Shown: positions 1 to 12,357 of the stretch, piece by piece
How the letters are laid out: every line of letters starts with the position of its first letter
How positions within the stretch are numbered: position 1 is the stretch's first letter
Assembly (NCBI RefSeq): GCF_032854445.1
Contig: NC_088304.1
Location: 32,544,810-32,608,809 of the forward strand
Length of the DNA: 64,000 bases
Source of the DNA: Liolophura sinensis
Lineage: Eukaryota; Mollusca; Polyplacophora; Chitonida; Chitonidae
Direction: 5' to 3'
Made by a program: the position numbers and the translations under genes
Notes under the pieces: model-generated
Database searches by the model: none
The model's input: the letters and a program-made list of their open reading frames with translations, nothing else
What the model was told of the DNA's origin: nothing

Positions 1-1220
1 AGATTTTTTTTTTTTAAAATGTACTGTATTTCGCTTGAAGTTTGGCATTTGAACATGAACCTTCAGAAGCACATAAAGGCCTTAAAATGATACTTCTGAG
101 GTAAACAATTAAGTTTCCTAATAAGAAATTAATCAAACCTCCCACCAACCACCCCACACACCCATCAGCCTAAAAAGAAAAAAATGTTGAAGGGCCTCAT
201 AAGGTGGATGAATCCATCAGAATCAAGCTAAGAAATGGGCCACTTAAAAAATGGTTTGTAAGTGAAATATAGTACTTACACATGTTGCACAAGTGGTAAA
301 TTAATTTGATGGGAACTATAAACTGGGTTTTTCACAAATGGGCGCAGTAAACTTTTCAGGAGACAGAACCAGTGATGGAGGTGGTGGTTTTATATCTGGC
401 TGTAAAGATAACATCGCTGCTGTGTGCTTCAGCCAGCCAGCCTTAACAACTGTCTCGAGTGACTCGCAGTATGATCAACATTCTGATCAAGGTTTTAATG
501 CGTCCACGCACACGTTTTCCCCATTATCTCAAAACCCCTCCCACGTCTCCCCTACACTTCCTACCTGTAACAATCAACAGACAACTGATCCCTTTCACGC
601 ATTAAACCACAGATATACACGTGAAACATGGTTATTCCGGCATCTATCAATCACTACAACTGATGATTAACTGATAGGAACCTTTGAGTCTGTGGATCTA
701 CATGTACACTTGCTACCTGCCTCAAACAGAGCCATTTCTCAGAGCTAACAAAGTTATTTTGTAATCCATCAGCAGGGGAAATGAATTATTTTCATAGAAA
801 TGGACTTTCACAGACAGTTTTACAGACAGAAAGATAGATGTCATTGAGCAGGTGTTGTCCTTCAGATAATGCAATCAGGACCAGTAGGCTAGTGTGAAAG
901 CGACATACCACCCAAAGAAATTCAGAATTTTTGAGCTGGTTCACCAAATTCAAAAATTAGTTGCATCTGACTTCTAACCAAACTTCCTAAGCCCATATTT
1001 TCCGAAAAAATTCAATTAAGAGAATTATGAGGGGAAATCCATCACTGATCTAAACTGTCGGTCCAAACAAATAAGGCAGCACAAAGGTTCCCACAATGCA
1101 AAGTGGATCATACATATAAACAATATGATAGATTGATAACGAATTAAAAGTCTAGTAAACCAAATACGATTTTCCTTTCTATCATGGAAACTTCAGAGAT
1201 GGTGACAGGTTTGACAGTCT
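1..1220. other. MED15 intron or flank, no gene seen
   Basis: AT-rich DNA. The 110-codon plus-strand open frame at 338-670 shows no recognisable domain or splice context and I do not call it. Confidence 0.5.
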
Positions 1221-2285
1221 TTATATGAGTCGTCACCAAATCACCAACAGGGCACAGTACTTTATGTGAGTCGTCACCAAATCACAACAGGGCACAGTAC
1301 TTTATGTGAGTCGTTGCCAAATCACCAACAGGGCACAGTACTTTATGTGAGTCGTTGCCAAATCACCAACAGGGCACAGTACTTTATGTGAGTCGTTGCC
1401 AAATCACCAACAGGGCACAGTACTTTATGTGAGTCGTTGCCAAATCACAAACAGGGCACAGTACTTTATGTGAGTCGTTGCCAAATCACAAACAGGGCAC
1501 AGTGCTTTATGTGAGTCGTTGCCAAATCACCAACAGGGCACAGTATTTTATGTGAGTCGTCACCAAATCACCAACAGGGCACAGTACTTTATGTGAGTTG
1601 TCATCAAATCACCAACAGGGCACAGTACTTTATGTGATTTGTCACCAAATCACCAACAGGGCACAGTACTTTATGTGAGTCGTTGCCAAATCACAAACAG
1701 GGCACAGTACTTTATGTGAGTCATTGCCAAATCACCAACAGGGCACAGTACTTTATGTGAGTCGTTGCCAAATCACAACAGGGCACAGTACTTTATGTGA
1801 GTCGTCACCAAATCACAAACACGGGCACAGTACTTTATGTGAGTTGTCATCAAATCACCCAACAGGGCACATTACTTTATGTGAGTCGTTGCCAAATCAC
1901 CAACAGGGCACAGTACTTTATGTGAGTTGTTGCCAAATCACCAACAGGGCACAGTACTTTATGTGAGTCGTTGCCAAATCACCAACAGGGCACAGTACTT
2001 TATGTGAGTTGTCATCAAATCACCAACAGGGCACAGTACTTTATGTGAGTTGTCATCAAATCACCAACAGGGCACAGTACTTTATGTGAGTTGTCATCAA
2101 ATCACCAACAGGGCACAGTACTTTATGTGAGTTGTTGCCAAATCACCAACAGGGCACAGTACTTTATGTGAGTCGTTGCCAAATCACCAACAGGGCACAG
2201 TACTTTATGTGAGTTGTCATCAAATCACCAACAGGGCACAGTACTTTATGTGATTTGTCATCAAATCACTAACAGGGCACAGTAG
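1221..2285. repeat. 41-bp minisatellite, about 26 copies
   Basis: Unit: tttatgtgagtcgttgccaa followed by atcaccaacagggcacagtac. Copies differ mainly at tcgttgcc/tcgtcacc/ttgtcatc, with a few 1-bp indels. Lies in MED15 intron 3 or downstream. Confidence 0.97.
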
Positions 2286-2435
2286 TGGACAACATGTTTT
2301 TTACCCATGAAACAGCATGAAAAAGTCAGTGTTATTACTTGTGGGTGCAGAAATGGGGTATAAAGGGAAGGCATTCAAATGGTATCTGCATTATTACTGT
2401 AGCAGCGAAATAGCACTGAGGATGCAAGGCCGCAA

Positions 2436-2625
2436 TTGACACCTGAGGAACAGAAGCGTGCCACTGCCATGATTGACATTGGCCTGACTACAATAGCCAT
2501 GGCAGCCAGGTTTATAGGTCACCACAGTACCATCACATGACTGAACTAGCGATTCCAGATGGGACATACGTACCATAGGACCAAGGGTAGATACAAGGGT
2601 GGTCCTGCCCGGGACTGTGTTTGTC
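2436..2625 (+). pseudogene. Tc1-like transposase fragment (N-terminal helix-turn-helix)
   Basis: In frame from 2436 the sequence reads LTPEEQKRATAMIDIGLTTI, AMAARFIGHHSTIT, stop, LN, stop, RFQMG. It then degenerates through a region recalling the R..GR......RD linker. This is the paired HTH of Tc1/mariner-type transposases (LTPEQR..A..M...G.T...VA..FG.HSTI..L..RF...G). There are two stops and no DDE domain follows. Dead relic. Confidence 0.72.
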
Positions 2626-2649
2626 TTTGGTCCACTTGTGTGCTCCATT

Positions 2650-4378
2650 TCCTCTACATTAAAATTTTGTATTTTCCAAGGACACTTGTCAGGACTAATG
2701 CATAACTGTCATTACTAATGCTTAACTGACTTATCTGAGTGTCAAATGTAATACAAATGTAATGTAATACACTGCCAGTGTCAAATAAAACTTGGTCCTG
2801 CATCAATTCCAGTTTTTACCTCTGGTGCATTTTTAATGTGTTTCAGTATATACTGTTTAACAAAGTATTCATTATTCTTGGCAGAATTGTAGTTACATGG
2901 TAGACCGCCTAATTACAACACAATACTGCGTCTGACATTTCAAGTTCGCTGAACATCTTCTGTCGTCTGACACAAAAAAAAAAATCAGCATTTCTAAATA
3001 TCACTTGAGTGAGTTAATGGTTGAAGAGAAAGCCCGAAAAAAACTGAACATTTGATTGTTCATTAAAAGTCAGAGATATGTCAGTAAACATCTGGAAGTC
3101 TCAACTTTATGTAGATGACATCTTAAGTAACGGCACAATTTTTTTCGCCTTCGGGGATATGTCCCTTTAATGTTGAGCCCTGGGGGTAGCTGTTCAAAAC
3201 TGGATCAAGTCTGAAGACCAAATTTAAGTTCCAGCCAAGTCTTCAATTTTGTAATTAGCCTAAATAAAATTGTGTAACATTATGTTAAATATGAACTACA
3301 AGTGCTGCTACTGTACTCTGACTTTGGAGATCTGCATTGGCTGCTGAGTGGTTAAAATTTAAATATAACATATGACTTAGTACCAGTATTAGCTAACACC
3401 CTTTCTAACAACTGGACCCTGGTCCTCGGCTCTCCGTTGCTTGTGTAAGCCACAGTATTAAAACAGCGCAGCTCCTACATGCACATGTGTGTGTCTTCAG
3501 GTTCTCGAACACTTCGTCACGCTGTGCTCGTAACTCTTGTAGAACAAACCACTGGATTCAAGATAAGTTAAGGATGAGTTTGTCTGTGTGTATCAAATGT
3601 CTCAGAAAATCAATGAGGCTGTTTTTTTATGGGCCAGCAGTACACAGTATGGAAATCAATCAGAGCAGAAGGCAGGCAGATATTGCCAGGCACAAGATTC
3701 CTTAGAAATGCCGCCAGTCAGTACAACAAACAAGTCGTGCTATTGATTTTTGATGGTGACTATACATACAGCTGAGCTGCTGAACTATGACACTGGAGAG
3801 GTAGGTGCAGAAAGAGTCCTTGTCTGGGACAGCCAGTCAAACAGTATAAATCAACACAGCGCTATCAAATAACCAGCTTTCAGTAAAAGGCTGTATGCTT
3901 TTCAAATGTATCCCAGCAAAGTTTCATCATCAAGCACCTGGGGCCAAAACAAAGAGGTGGGGTATTTTTCTTCACTTCAGGAACTCCATCTGGAGTGTAG
4001 CCCTCAAAAACAGATACATGTACATGTACTTGTAGGTATAGATACCAAGCTGAAGCACAAGTGTAGTTGAAGTTAGAATGACACAAAAGTACAGTACCTC
4101 ATCTCCAAGGCCTCAAGCATCTACATGTAGTTCCACGTGCACAAATACACGTCTTATGTCTTCCGCAACTGCGTTTCCAGGAACAATAAAACTTAACTAG
4201 GATGTTACATGAATGGGAAAACACTTCTGGGGAGGCAGATCTTTTTTTTTTTTACTGTTTTTTAATGGTTTTTTTTTCTGATTTCAATGTTTGTTTGGCC
4301 TGACTTAAAATCATATTTGGAAATGTGGATGCCCCGTAACACCCTGTAACAAACCACAGTATATTGTAAGAGAGGCCA
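2650..4378. other. MED15 intron/flank, no gene seen
   Basis: Unique-looking AT-rich DNA. Short open frames at 3487-3705 (+) and 3880-4086 (-) lack any recognisable motif. Confidence 0.45.
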
Positions 4379-4510
4379 GGGGTCCCTTTCACAAAACATA
4401 ACTTACATTTTTCGTAACAGATGTCGCCTAGGTTGTAGTGTCATAAGGTGACATCATTAATGAGAAATGTTATGAAAAACTGATTTACAATGTTTTGTGA
4501 AAGTGGCCCC
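4379..4510. mobile_element. palindromic MITE-like element, 132 bp
   Basis: The left arm ggggtccctttcacaaaaca (4379-4398) is matched, inverted, by tgttttgtgaaagtggcccc (4491-4510). The arms stay similar for about 40 bp on each side, through ttacat...ttcgtaac and gttatgaaaaactgatttacaa. The whole unit could fold into one hairpin. It has no coding capacity. Confidence 0.75.
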
Positions 4511-4942
4511 AAAGCCATAAAAACTAAATTTGAATCTCACCTTAAATATATATGTGTATTATACATGCTAGCTGACCACTGTCCCACGTAAACAGGAATT
4601 CAAAGGACACAAACAGGTATATTCTAACGGAAGTTCAGGAAAAGCCACAAATTTCTTTACTTAAACAAGTATATGTGCCACAACACCAGAATTGTGGAGG
4701 CTTTCAAATTTGTCCCAAGATTTCGTTCTTTGTTTTTTCTTTTTTGTGGTTCTTTTTGTAAGGAAACCAGTTCTGAACAAGCAACACTACAGGCTATTTT
4801 ATTTTTGGGCTGTCAGTCATTTTCCACAAGCATGAGAAAAAAAAAATGACACATACCATGAAATACTGATAACCATTTTAAGACTGGAACAGACTGAAAC
4901 ATAATTCTATATTAGTGTACAGATGAGTGAAAGAGTGCCCGA

Positions 4943-5105
4943 GGTTCAACATTGTACTTAACAATTTTTCAGACATATGACAAAGAAAGAATCCTTAGAG
5001 TGCATGTAATGTGCCTCCTTGTTGAAAGACGAATTTCCACTACTCTTTCATCTAGTGCTGCTCCATTGAGACTGCTTACTGAAGGCAAGTAAGCGGAGTA
5101 CCACG
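4943..5105 (-). mobile_element. SINE fragment, 'gtacgacgttaaacccc' tail family
   Basis: Shares gtacttaacaatttttcagacatatgac, atccttagagtgcatgtaatgtgcctcctt, gatttccac and cttactgaaggcaagtaagc with the complete copy at 15588-15962. The tRNA-like head is missing. Confidence 0.8.
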
Positions 5106-7690
5106 GAAGCAAGGGAATCTAGACATTTCCCTGTCTGACAATTACACTAAATGTACAAGTACATGTACTATATGTACAAGGTCATGACCTGCCCCATGAT
5201 GCTATGTGAAGGGTTGAAACACTACATGGACACGACCCGACTCACTTCATGAATTTTCATGACCTCGAACAGCTGAAATGGGCTCGATTTGCTGGATTAC
5301 CCCCAAATGACCTCAAATTTTGCCCACAAAATCACATTTTTCCAATTAAATAAATGTCACAAAAATCTTCTTCTTCACCATGAAACTTACAATTTTCCGG
5401 TAGAATAGAACTCTCTGAATCAGGAAAAACATATACAGACAAGACCCCCAATAACCAAAAGCCAAAAGCATCGAGTGAAATATATCTGTACATGTACAGT
5501 GTAATCATGATCTGTAACAGCTGATTCTTACTGTCATGATGGCTGGCTGCTAAATTAACGGAGATGTGCAACTATTCAGTTTGTTATACATGTTTAACAA
5601 ATCTGATTTTGCTTTATGATTGTACGTCCAATGTTCTAAATTTACCTAACTAGTCTTTGTGTTGTGAGTCATGAACTTTTAAAAACCAAACCCCAGCAGG
5701 CAAATTGCCAGCCACAGCATGTACATGTAATTTTCTTGTATAATTTTGGAATCAAAATTGGACACCAAGTACACAATCTCAATTTGGCTGTCACCCAGTG
5801 AGCTCAATATATGCACATACTTGACACATACATGTATACATGCATTATTTACTCAAGGAGAAAAAAGGCAACGCATATAAAACTACTAGTCTGTCACGAG
5901 AATTTGCAAGTCATTCAGTTTAACCAAGCATCTGAAATATTGTGTGTTATGATGGGATTATAGGAAAGCCTGTTGTAGAGCCCTGTTGGAAACTTAAATG
6001 ATAAAAGGTCTTCCATGGATTATCTGATCTGGGATTTGTCTGCTTGGAAGCTACTAAGAAATCGCCAATAAATATCTCGGCCCAACTGTGTGCATCGTAA
6101 AGACCGCAAGCAGGCACCATTCGCTGAATTATGCAACCTGCAAACACTGCGCCCTGCCTAGTCTTCGATGTGGTGAAGAAAACAAGAGGGGATAATCAAT
6201 ACGTTCAGCGATAACGAGAAGGCTTGACGAGGGTTTCTGTTGCTAAGCAACCCAAATGCCTAGGATGAGCAGTTGAAATGTCACTGTTCATGACCGCGTA
6301 ATGCGATGCCAAAATGAGATACCAGACAAAAAATGTCACTTAAAAGCGAGGTGTGTGGGCACTGTGCATGGTCACCACGAATAACAAGTAAAAGATACCA
6401 TCTGCAATTAAGTGGAGCTGACAAAATTGTACAAATTACCACAAGAGATCACCCAATATCAACACTGCTGTAATGTTAACAAAGAAACCGTATCCCTGAA
6501 CATTTTCTGCATTCATGTTATGAACTACTGCATGGTTACAAGCCGTGAAGCGTCCACATTTACAATCAAGATCAGCGAGCAAAGGCACCACTCCTAATAA
6601 CTATGACACAATCCTGTTTAACAGCTAACAATACAGACTGAACCGCAGCACAATTCTTTACATCTACTGGTACAAAATACTCTCCTGCCTGAGATAAATG
6701 GGCTTGATTTACTTCAGTGTTGGTAATTATAATCATACATAATCAATACCTGTACTGGTAATGATAGCCAAATGCTAAAGGTAGCTTTAATACTGCATAC
6801 TACGTAGGAAAAGTTTGTCATGAAAAGCTGAACTTCGTGCACTGATCCAGAGAGTTCTTATAATGTCTCCTGCTGACACTGTTCACATGGCCTTGGTGAC
6901 TGATATAAGTCGACAGTAGTCGTTTGTGGTCATTACACTGAAGTCTTCCATCAACATACGTCATATCTGCACTTCACATGTGGGAAAGTTTGCCAAGAAC
7001 ATGCACAAGATCGCTGGTTTTATACTATGGCTGCCACTGAATATACAGATTTTAGTATAGGGTGTTAAACACCAATCAAGTGAACTTTCAGGAATATGCC
7101 AAGACAAGTTACTGACATCTAGACACCATAATAAGAAACTTTAAGGAAGTCATGTAGAGCCTTACAATAACCATGCCATCTCAAAGCTCTAGGAAAGTTT
7201 CACTTCAGCAAAGTATTTTCAGAGAATTCGTCACAGAGTAAACACATGCCAAGGCAGATTTGAAGGTCCACATGTACCTTGATTTCCTCATCAGATTGAG
7301 GAATTGTTTGCTAAATGTCTCTGGCTTTTTGTTTCCTTTCTCATTTTGGGGGCAGCTGTCTTTACAGATAGACTGAACGTAACCCAAGCTAAAGAACCTA
7401 AACAGCTAGAATTCTTTTGACAATGTCCTGCATCAAATTGTATTTTGACAGTGGAAATTTTTTGGGTCTAGGGCAAACCTGTCACATGGGTAGATGGAAA
7501 ATTTGCCCCTTATTTTCAGCGCCAACTTAAAAATTATTTCCCGGCTTGTTTGTAGGTCAAAAAATACAAAACTGTTTCAAAATGATGTAAAGAGAAATCA
7601 ACAGTAATGGGGGGTGGGGGGTTGGGGGGGGAGGAACTTACAGGTATATTTAATATAAACATTTCATAATGATAATGGATAAGCAGACTT
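5106..7690. other. MED15 intron/flank, no gene seen
   Basis: No conserved exon, RNA gene or tandem array recognised. A short G-rich run (gggggtgggggg) lies at 7610-7632. Confidence 0.4.
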
Positions 7691-7694
7691 TACA

Positions 7695-7890
7695 CCTGGA
7701 GTCCTGGTCATTTATTTATTTCATTGTTCTTTCATGCCATACTCAAGCTTTTCATTTATACACACAATGGCCATCAGTTTTATTGGTGGAGGAAACTAGA
7801 ATGCCTGGGGCAAACCACAAACCTTTGACAAGTTACTGACAATCTTTCCCACGAGTGACGCACAGATATTCTGACGCAGGCCAAATTAGC
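7695..7890 (-). mobile_element. SINE 3' part (MetaSINE-like), minus strand
   Basis: atttatttcattgtt, then tcaagctttt, atggccatcagttttattgg, tggaggaaactagaatgcc and tggggcaaaccacaaacctt resemble a MetaSINE central domain and tail on minus. A B-box-like ggttcaaattc (minus) appears at about 9690, on the far side of the 84-bp array. The array may sit inside this element. Confidence 0.55.
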
Positions 7891-7904
7891 TAAAGTCTTC
7901 AATG

Positions 7905-9665
7905 AATGCTCACATACTGTGTTCACTACCACATGGGAGCCATTGACCTCTTGTCACATAGGCCCCACAAGCAGTGACAGCAGGGTGAACTGTTCACATA
8001 ATGTGTTCATAACCACAGGAGTGTCAATGATCTCTTGTCACCAAGGCCCCACAAACAGTGGCAGCAGGGTGAACTGTTCACATACTGTGTTCACAACCAC
8101 AGGAGTGTCACTGACCTCTTGTCACCAAGGCCCCACAAGCAGTGAAAGCAGGGTGAACTGTTCACATACTGTGTTCACAACCACAGGAGTGTCACTGACC
8201 TCTTTTCACCAAGGCCCCATAAGCTGTGACAGCAGGGAGAACTGTTCACATATTGTGTTCACAACCACATGGGAGTCACTGACCTCTTATCACCAAGGCC
8301 CCACAAGCAGTGAAAGCAGGGAGAACTGTTCACATATTGTGTTCACAACCACAGGAGTGTCAATGACCTCTTATCACCAAGTCCCCACAAGCAGTGGCAG
8401 CAGGGTGAACTGATCACATACTGTGTTCACAACCACAGGAGTGTCAATGACCTCTTGTCACCAAGGCCCCACAAGCTGTGACAGCAGGGAGAACTGTTCA
8501 CATACTATGTTCACAACCAGATGGGAGTCACTGACCTCTTGTCACCAAGGACCCACAAGCAGTGGCAGCAGGGTGAACTGTTCACGTACTGTGTTCACAA
8601 CCACAGGAGTGTCAATGACCTCTTACCACCAAGGCCCCACAAGCAGTGACAGCAGAGAAAAACTGTTCACATACTGTCTTCACAACCACAGGAGTGTCAA
8701 TGACCTCTTATCACCAAGGACCCACAAGCAGTGACAGCAGAGAAAAACTGTTCACATACTGTCTTCACAACCACAGGAGTGTCAATGACCTCTTATCACC
8801 AAGGCCCCACAAGCAGTGACAGCAGGGTGAACAGTTCACATATTGTGTTCACAACCACAGGAGTGTCACTGACCTCTTGCCACCAAGGAGCCACAAGCAG
8901 TGAAAGCAGGGTGAACGGTTCACATACTGCGTTCACAACCACAGGAGTGTCACTGACCTCTTATCACCAAGGACCCACAAGCAGTGACAGCAGAGAAAAA
9001 CTGTTCACATACTGTCTTCACAACCACAGGAGTGTCAATGACCTCTTATCACCAAGGCCCCACAAGCAGTGACAGCAGGGTGAATGGTTCACATACTGTG
9101 TTCACAACCACAGGAGTGTCAATGACCTCTTATCACCAAGGCCCCACAAGCAGTGACAGCAGGGTGAACGGTTCACATACTGTGTTCACAACCACAGGAG
9201 TGTCACTGACCTCTTGCCACCAAGGAGCCACAAGCAGTGACAGCAGGGTGAACGGTTCACATACTGCGTTCACAACCACAGGAGTGTCACTGACCTCTTA
9301 TCACCAAGGACCCACAAGCAGTGACAGCAGAGAAAAACTGTTCACATACTGTCTTCACAACCACAGGAGTGTCACTGACCTCTTATCACCAAGGCCCCAC
9401 AAGCAGTGACAGCAGGGTGAACGGTTCACATATTGTGTTCACAACCACAGGAGCGTCACTGACCTCTTGCCACCAAGGAGCCACAAGCAGTGAAAGCAGG
9501 GTGAACGGTTCACATACTGCGTTCACAACCACAGGAGTGTCACTGACCTCTTATCACCAAGGACCCACAAGCAGTGACAGCAGAGAAAAACTGTTCACAT
9601 ACTGTGTTCACAACCACAGGAGTGTCACTGACCTCTTTTCACCAAGGCCCCACAAGCAGTAAGAG
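7905..9665. repeat. 84-bp minisatellite with higher-order structure, about 21 copies
   Basis: The unit begins cacatactgtgttcacaacc, then acaggagtgtcactgacctc, and ends in tgacagcagggtgaactgtt. 84 is a multiple of three, so long plus-strand frames stay open (VFTTTGVSLTSCHQGPTSSD per unit). These are not taken as genes. Some copies carry agagaaaaactg, 1 bp longer, and this variant recurs every 3-4 units (8731, 8984, 9321). Confidence 0.96.
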
Positions 9666-9765
9666 CAGGGTAATTTGTTCCAGACTGAATTTGAACCCAC
9701 ACTTCACATGTCATAAGTACTACTTAGCAGACAAGATGGTCATCTAAAATGTCTGTCACTTTCTC

Positions 9766-11890
9766 AAAGAAGATTTAATTCTATACTAGGCAGTATAGCA
9801 ATACACCTGAAATCCACAGGTGAACACTCTATATCAGAGATTAATAGTGTGATGAACAGATTCACACAAGGGGAGGTAATACAATGGACAAGAAGGAACT
9901 TTCAGCAATGGATTATCTCCCCCTTTCTACTCACACTGTAAGGCTCTACATTTATGTTCAGAGATTTAAAGTGAAAGATAGCACCAGACTGATGCTTATG
10001 TCCACTGAAAGACTAAAATTCAAAGCATCTTAAACCGGCATTAAATATTTATTCAGATTTTTTTCAACCCAGTTTAGTAAAACTTCATCTTGACACTGCT
10101 TCAACATGTCTCCATTACTGAGAGAAAAGGGACGTTGCGTTTATTCTGGCTCTCTAACGTCCACGGCATTTCCTGTATAATAGCCTAAGCAGTAGCTCAT
10201 CGCACACAAAAATTGTGGGTTTCGACGATGAAGGCCCAAGTGATGTATAGGACATACTGGAAGAATATGTTTTCCACTGACTGAACTGTTGATACAGTAG
10301 CTAGGCCTGCTGTATCATTTACACTGAACTCCAGCGACCTTGCCTAAATAGTCTACAGATGCACGGCCAGGGTTTTCGTGGATCAGGTCATAGCCTCTGG
10401 AGGGGTTGTGTTGGTGATTTTGACCCCTATTAAATGTTTACACAACAGGATTGTTGTGCAACTAGATTCATGCTCAATTCAAGTACCACTGAGGCTGATC
10501 TTGGCATTTCCTTTTCTCTCTTCAATTTTATTCTTCAGGTTTGTACTGGTGGCTTCTAAGATAAGATTCTAACAGTGCTGACCTAGTTATCGAGGACGTC
10601 AGAGAAGGCACCTCAGCTGAACACAGTGTTTCAATGATTTTACTGTATTTTATAGAAAGAAAACAGAAAAGAAACCTCCACTGTATGGGGAAAAAACAAA
10701 GGAGCAAAATTTAAATTCTTCAGTTCTAATAAATTCAAAGAAAAAAACCCATAATAAGATTTAATAAATTTTAAGCATTGTCTAGTGAGATGCAGTCTTT
10801 TGATTCCAATAAACCTTGGCATCCCTAGTGAACTTTTCACTGACTATTTATATTAGTTATTTAGCTAAAATTAATGACAAAAATGCATTTGTATAATTTG
10901 AACAGCATGTCTAACAAGGCCTAGGGTCTACCTGGGCCGAGGTGGTATGTTACTGTGTGACATAAGTTGTAATACCGTCGTTGAATATTACATGGTTTGT
11001 AAATCAACGAGTTTATGTCTGTGGTGGTCCGTAAATCATACAAACCTGCCCCACAACACTTACTGAAATGGCCCTTCGGCTACACATAACTAAATCTTTG
11101 TAAACAATCTCAAAATGATGTCTCATACAGTAGTATTGTGTTTTCATCTTTTCATGAGTGAATGGGTAAAGGGTATGCCACACCTTAGGACATGCAATAT
11201 AATAGCAAAGTATCTGATTGGATAAAATTCTCAAGACGTCTGCCTTGATTCACATCAGCCATTTGTGCAGTATTATCATTTTTTTGTTCTACATGTTATG
11301 CTGTGAAATCTCATTAAAACAACACAGTACGATACTTTTTGGAAAGCTTGAGTATCCTGCTTTCAAATGAAAAATGTTTTAGCCAGGTAACGTCTTGTCC
11401 AATAACGCCTGTGGCAATGGCATGTCACAAAGAAATAAAAAAATACATAGCACATGATATCTAGGACATTGTAATGGATTTGCTTGTCAAATATCCTTCT
11501 TGACAAACAGGTTGGAAAGGCATTCTTTTCCTTTGTTCATCACAGGAAAAAGGTAACCACAGCAGACACTGACTCTTTAACATGACAGGTAATAACAGAG
11601 GATTATAATAAAATTAGCAAGAGTCCCAATTTCTATGAGACAGACAAAAGTGAACAATTTTATTGGTATTAATTCACCTAAAACTCTGAAGACAAAGTCA
11701 CATCTTATCAAACTATTAACTTCCATTACCAACAATACACCTTTTGTAATTAGCAGTCTTAAATGACCTATCCAATCATACTCAAGAATTTGTCACTTAT
11801 GCAAAAGCGGACAACTTTATTGGTCCAGAATGCCTGAAGTAACCCACTGACCTCAGGTTAGTCATTGGCAAACTCTCCGTTGCGTGAAAT
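9766..11890. other. MED15 intron/flank, no gene seen
   Basis: AT-rich DNA with only short open frames (10378-10572 +, 10640-10840 -, 11013-11234 -), none with family similarity. Confidence 0.4.
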
Positions 11891-11894
11891 ACAT

Positions 11895-12105
11895 ACCGAA
11901 ATTCTATAACCCTTTTCGCATGTTTGCTCATTGTGTTTATTCAAGTATATTCTGAGAACATCATTCCTTGCAGTCTGATAAAATTATACTTGTCCTGAAA
12001 CTGGTCAACCCAACCAACGTAGTTTTTGCCTCTGAAGCAAATTAGATAGGGGTATAAATCTCAATGAAAGTTGCTCTTTCATATGTTAAATGGTTGAGGA
12101 ATTAG
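11895..12105 (+). repeat. unclassified interspersed repeat, copy A
   Basis: Shares ordered blocks with 28375-28575: cccttttcgcat, tttattca, attatact, ctgaaactggtcaacccaac, caacgtagtttttg, aaagttgctctttcatatgt, ggttgaggaattaga. No coding potential seen. Confidence 0.65.
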
Positions 12106-12265
12106 AATAGATGTCAAGCAGTCTCCAGCAGGCTTCATGTAAGGTCTCGACAACAATGGCAGCAGGGCAGTCATCAACTTTACCCCTCTGAGAATGGGAC
12201 TGACCCAGTGTTTCATGTGACCTAGTGACTGAAAGGCAAGCACCTAAACCACTCTGCCAGCACCT
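12095..12265 (-). mobile_element. tRNA-headed SINE fragment, minus strand
   Basis: On minus the sequence reads ggtgctggcagagtggttta, ggtgcttgcctttcagtcac, taggtcacatgaaacac. The first part is a Leu/Ser-type tRNA 5' half with an A box (gcagagtggtttagg). The expected B box is degenerate. The element lies 40 bp from the MED15 exon 3 donor. Confidence 0.65.
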
Positions 12266-12305
12266 GATCCCACCAATCATTGTACATGTCCATGTGTGTA
12301 CTTAC

Positions 12306-12357
12306 TGATCTCTTTGATATGAAGTATGAGTCTGGCAACCAGAGCAAGGTATTCCTC
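12306..12357 (-). CDS. MED15: MED15 exon 3
   Basis: The acceptor is TCTTCCAG and the donor GTAAGT. Seventeen codons (EEYLALVARLILHIKEI) plus one base encode the last KIX-like helix. Phase 0 in, phase 1 out. This is the last MED15 exon I could recognise toward the left edge. Confidence 0.92.

Noticed and set aside
1221-2285. CRISPR-like regular repeats
   Set aside because: Head-to-tail minisatellite without unique spacers, in an animal genome. The same applies to the other arrays.
7919-9662. Ser/Thr-rich repeat protein (VFTTTGVSLTS units)
   Set aside because: An 84-bp minisatellite stays open by arithmetic. Frames are broken at every 85-bp unit, and there is no signal peptide, start context or splice site.
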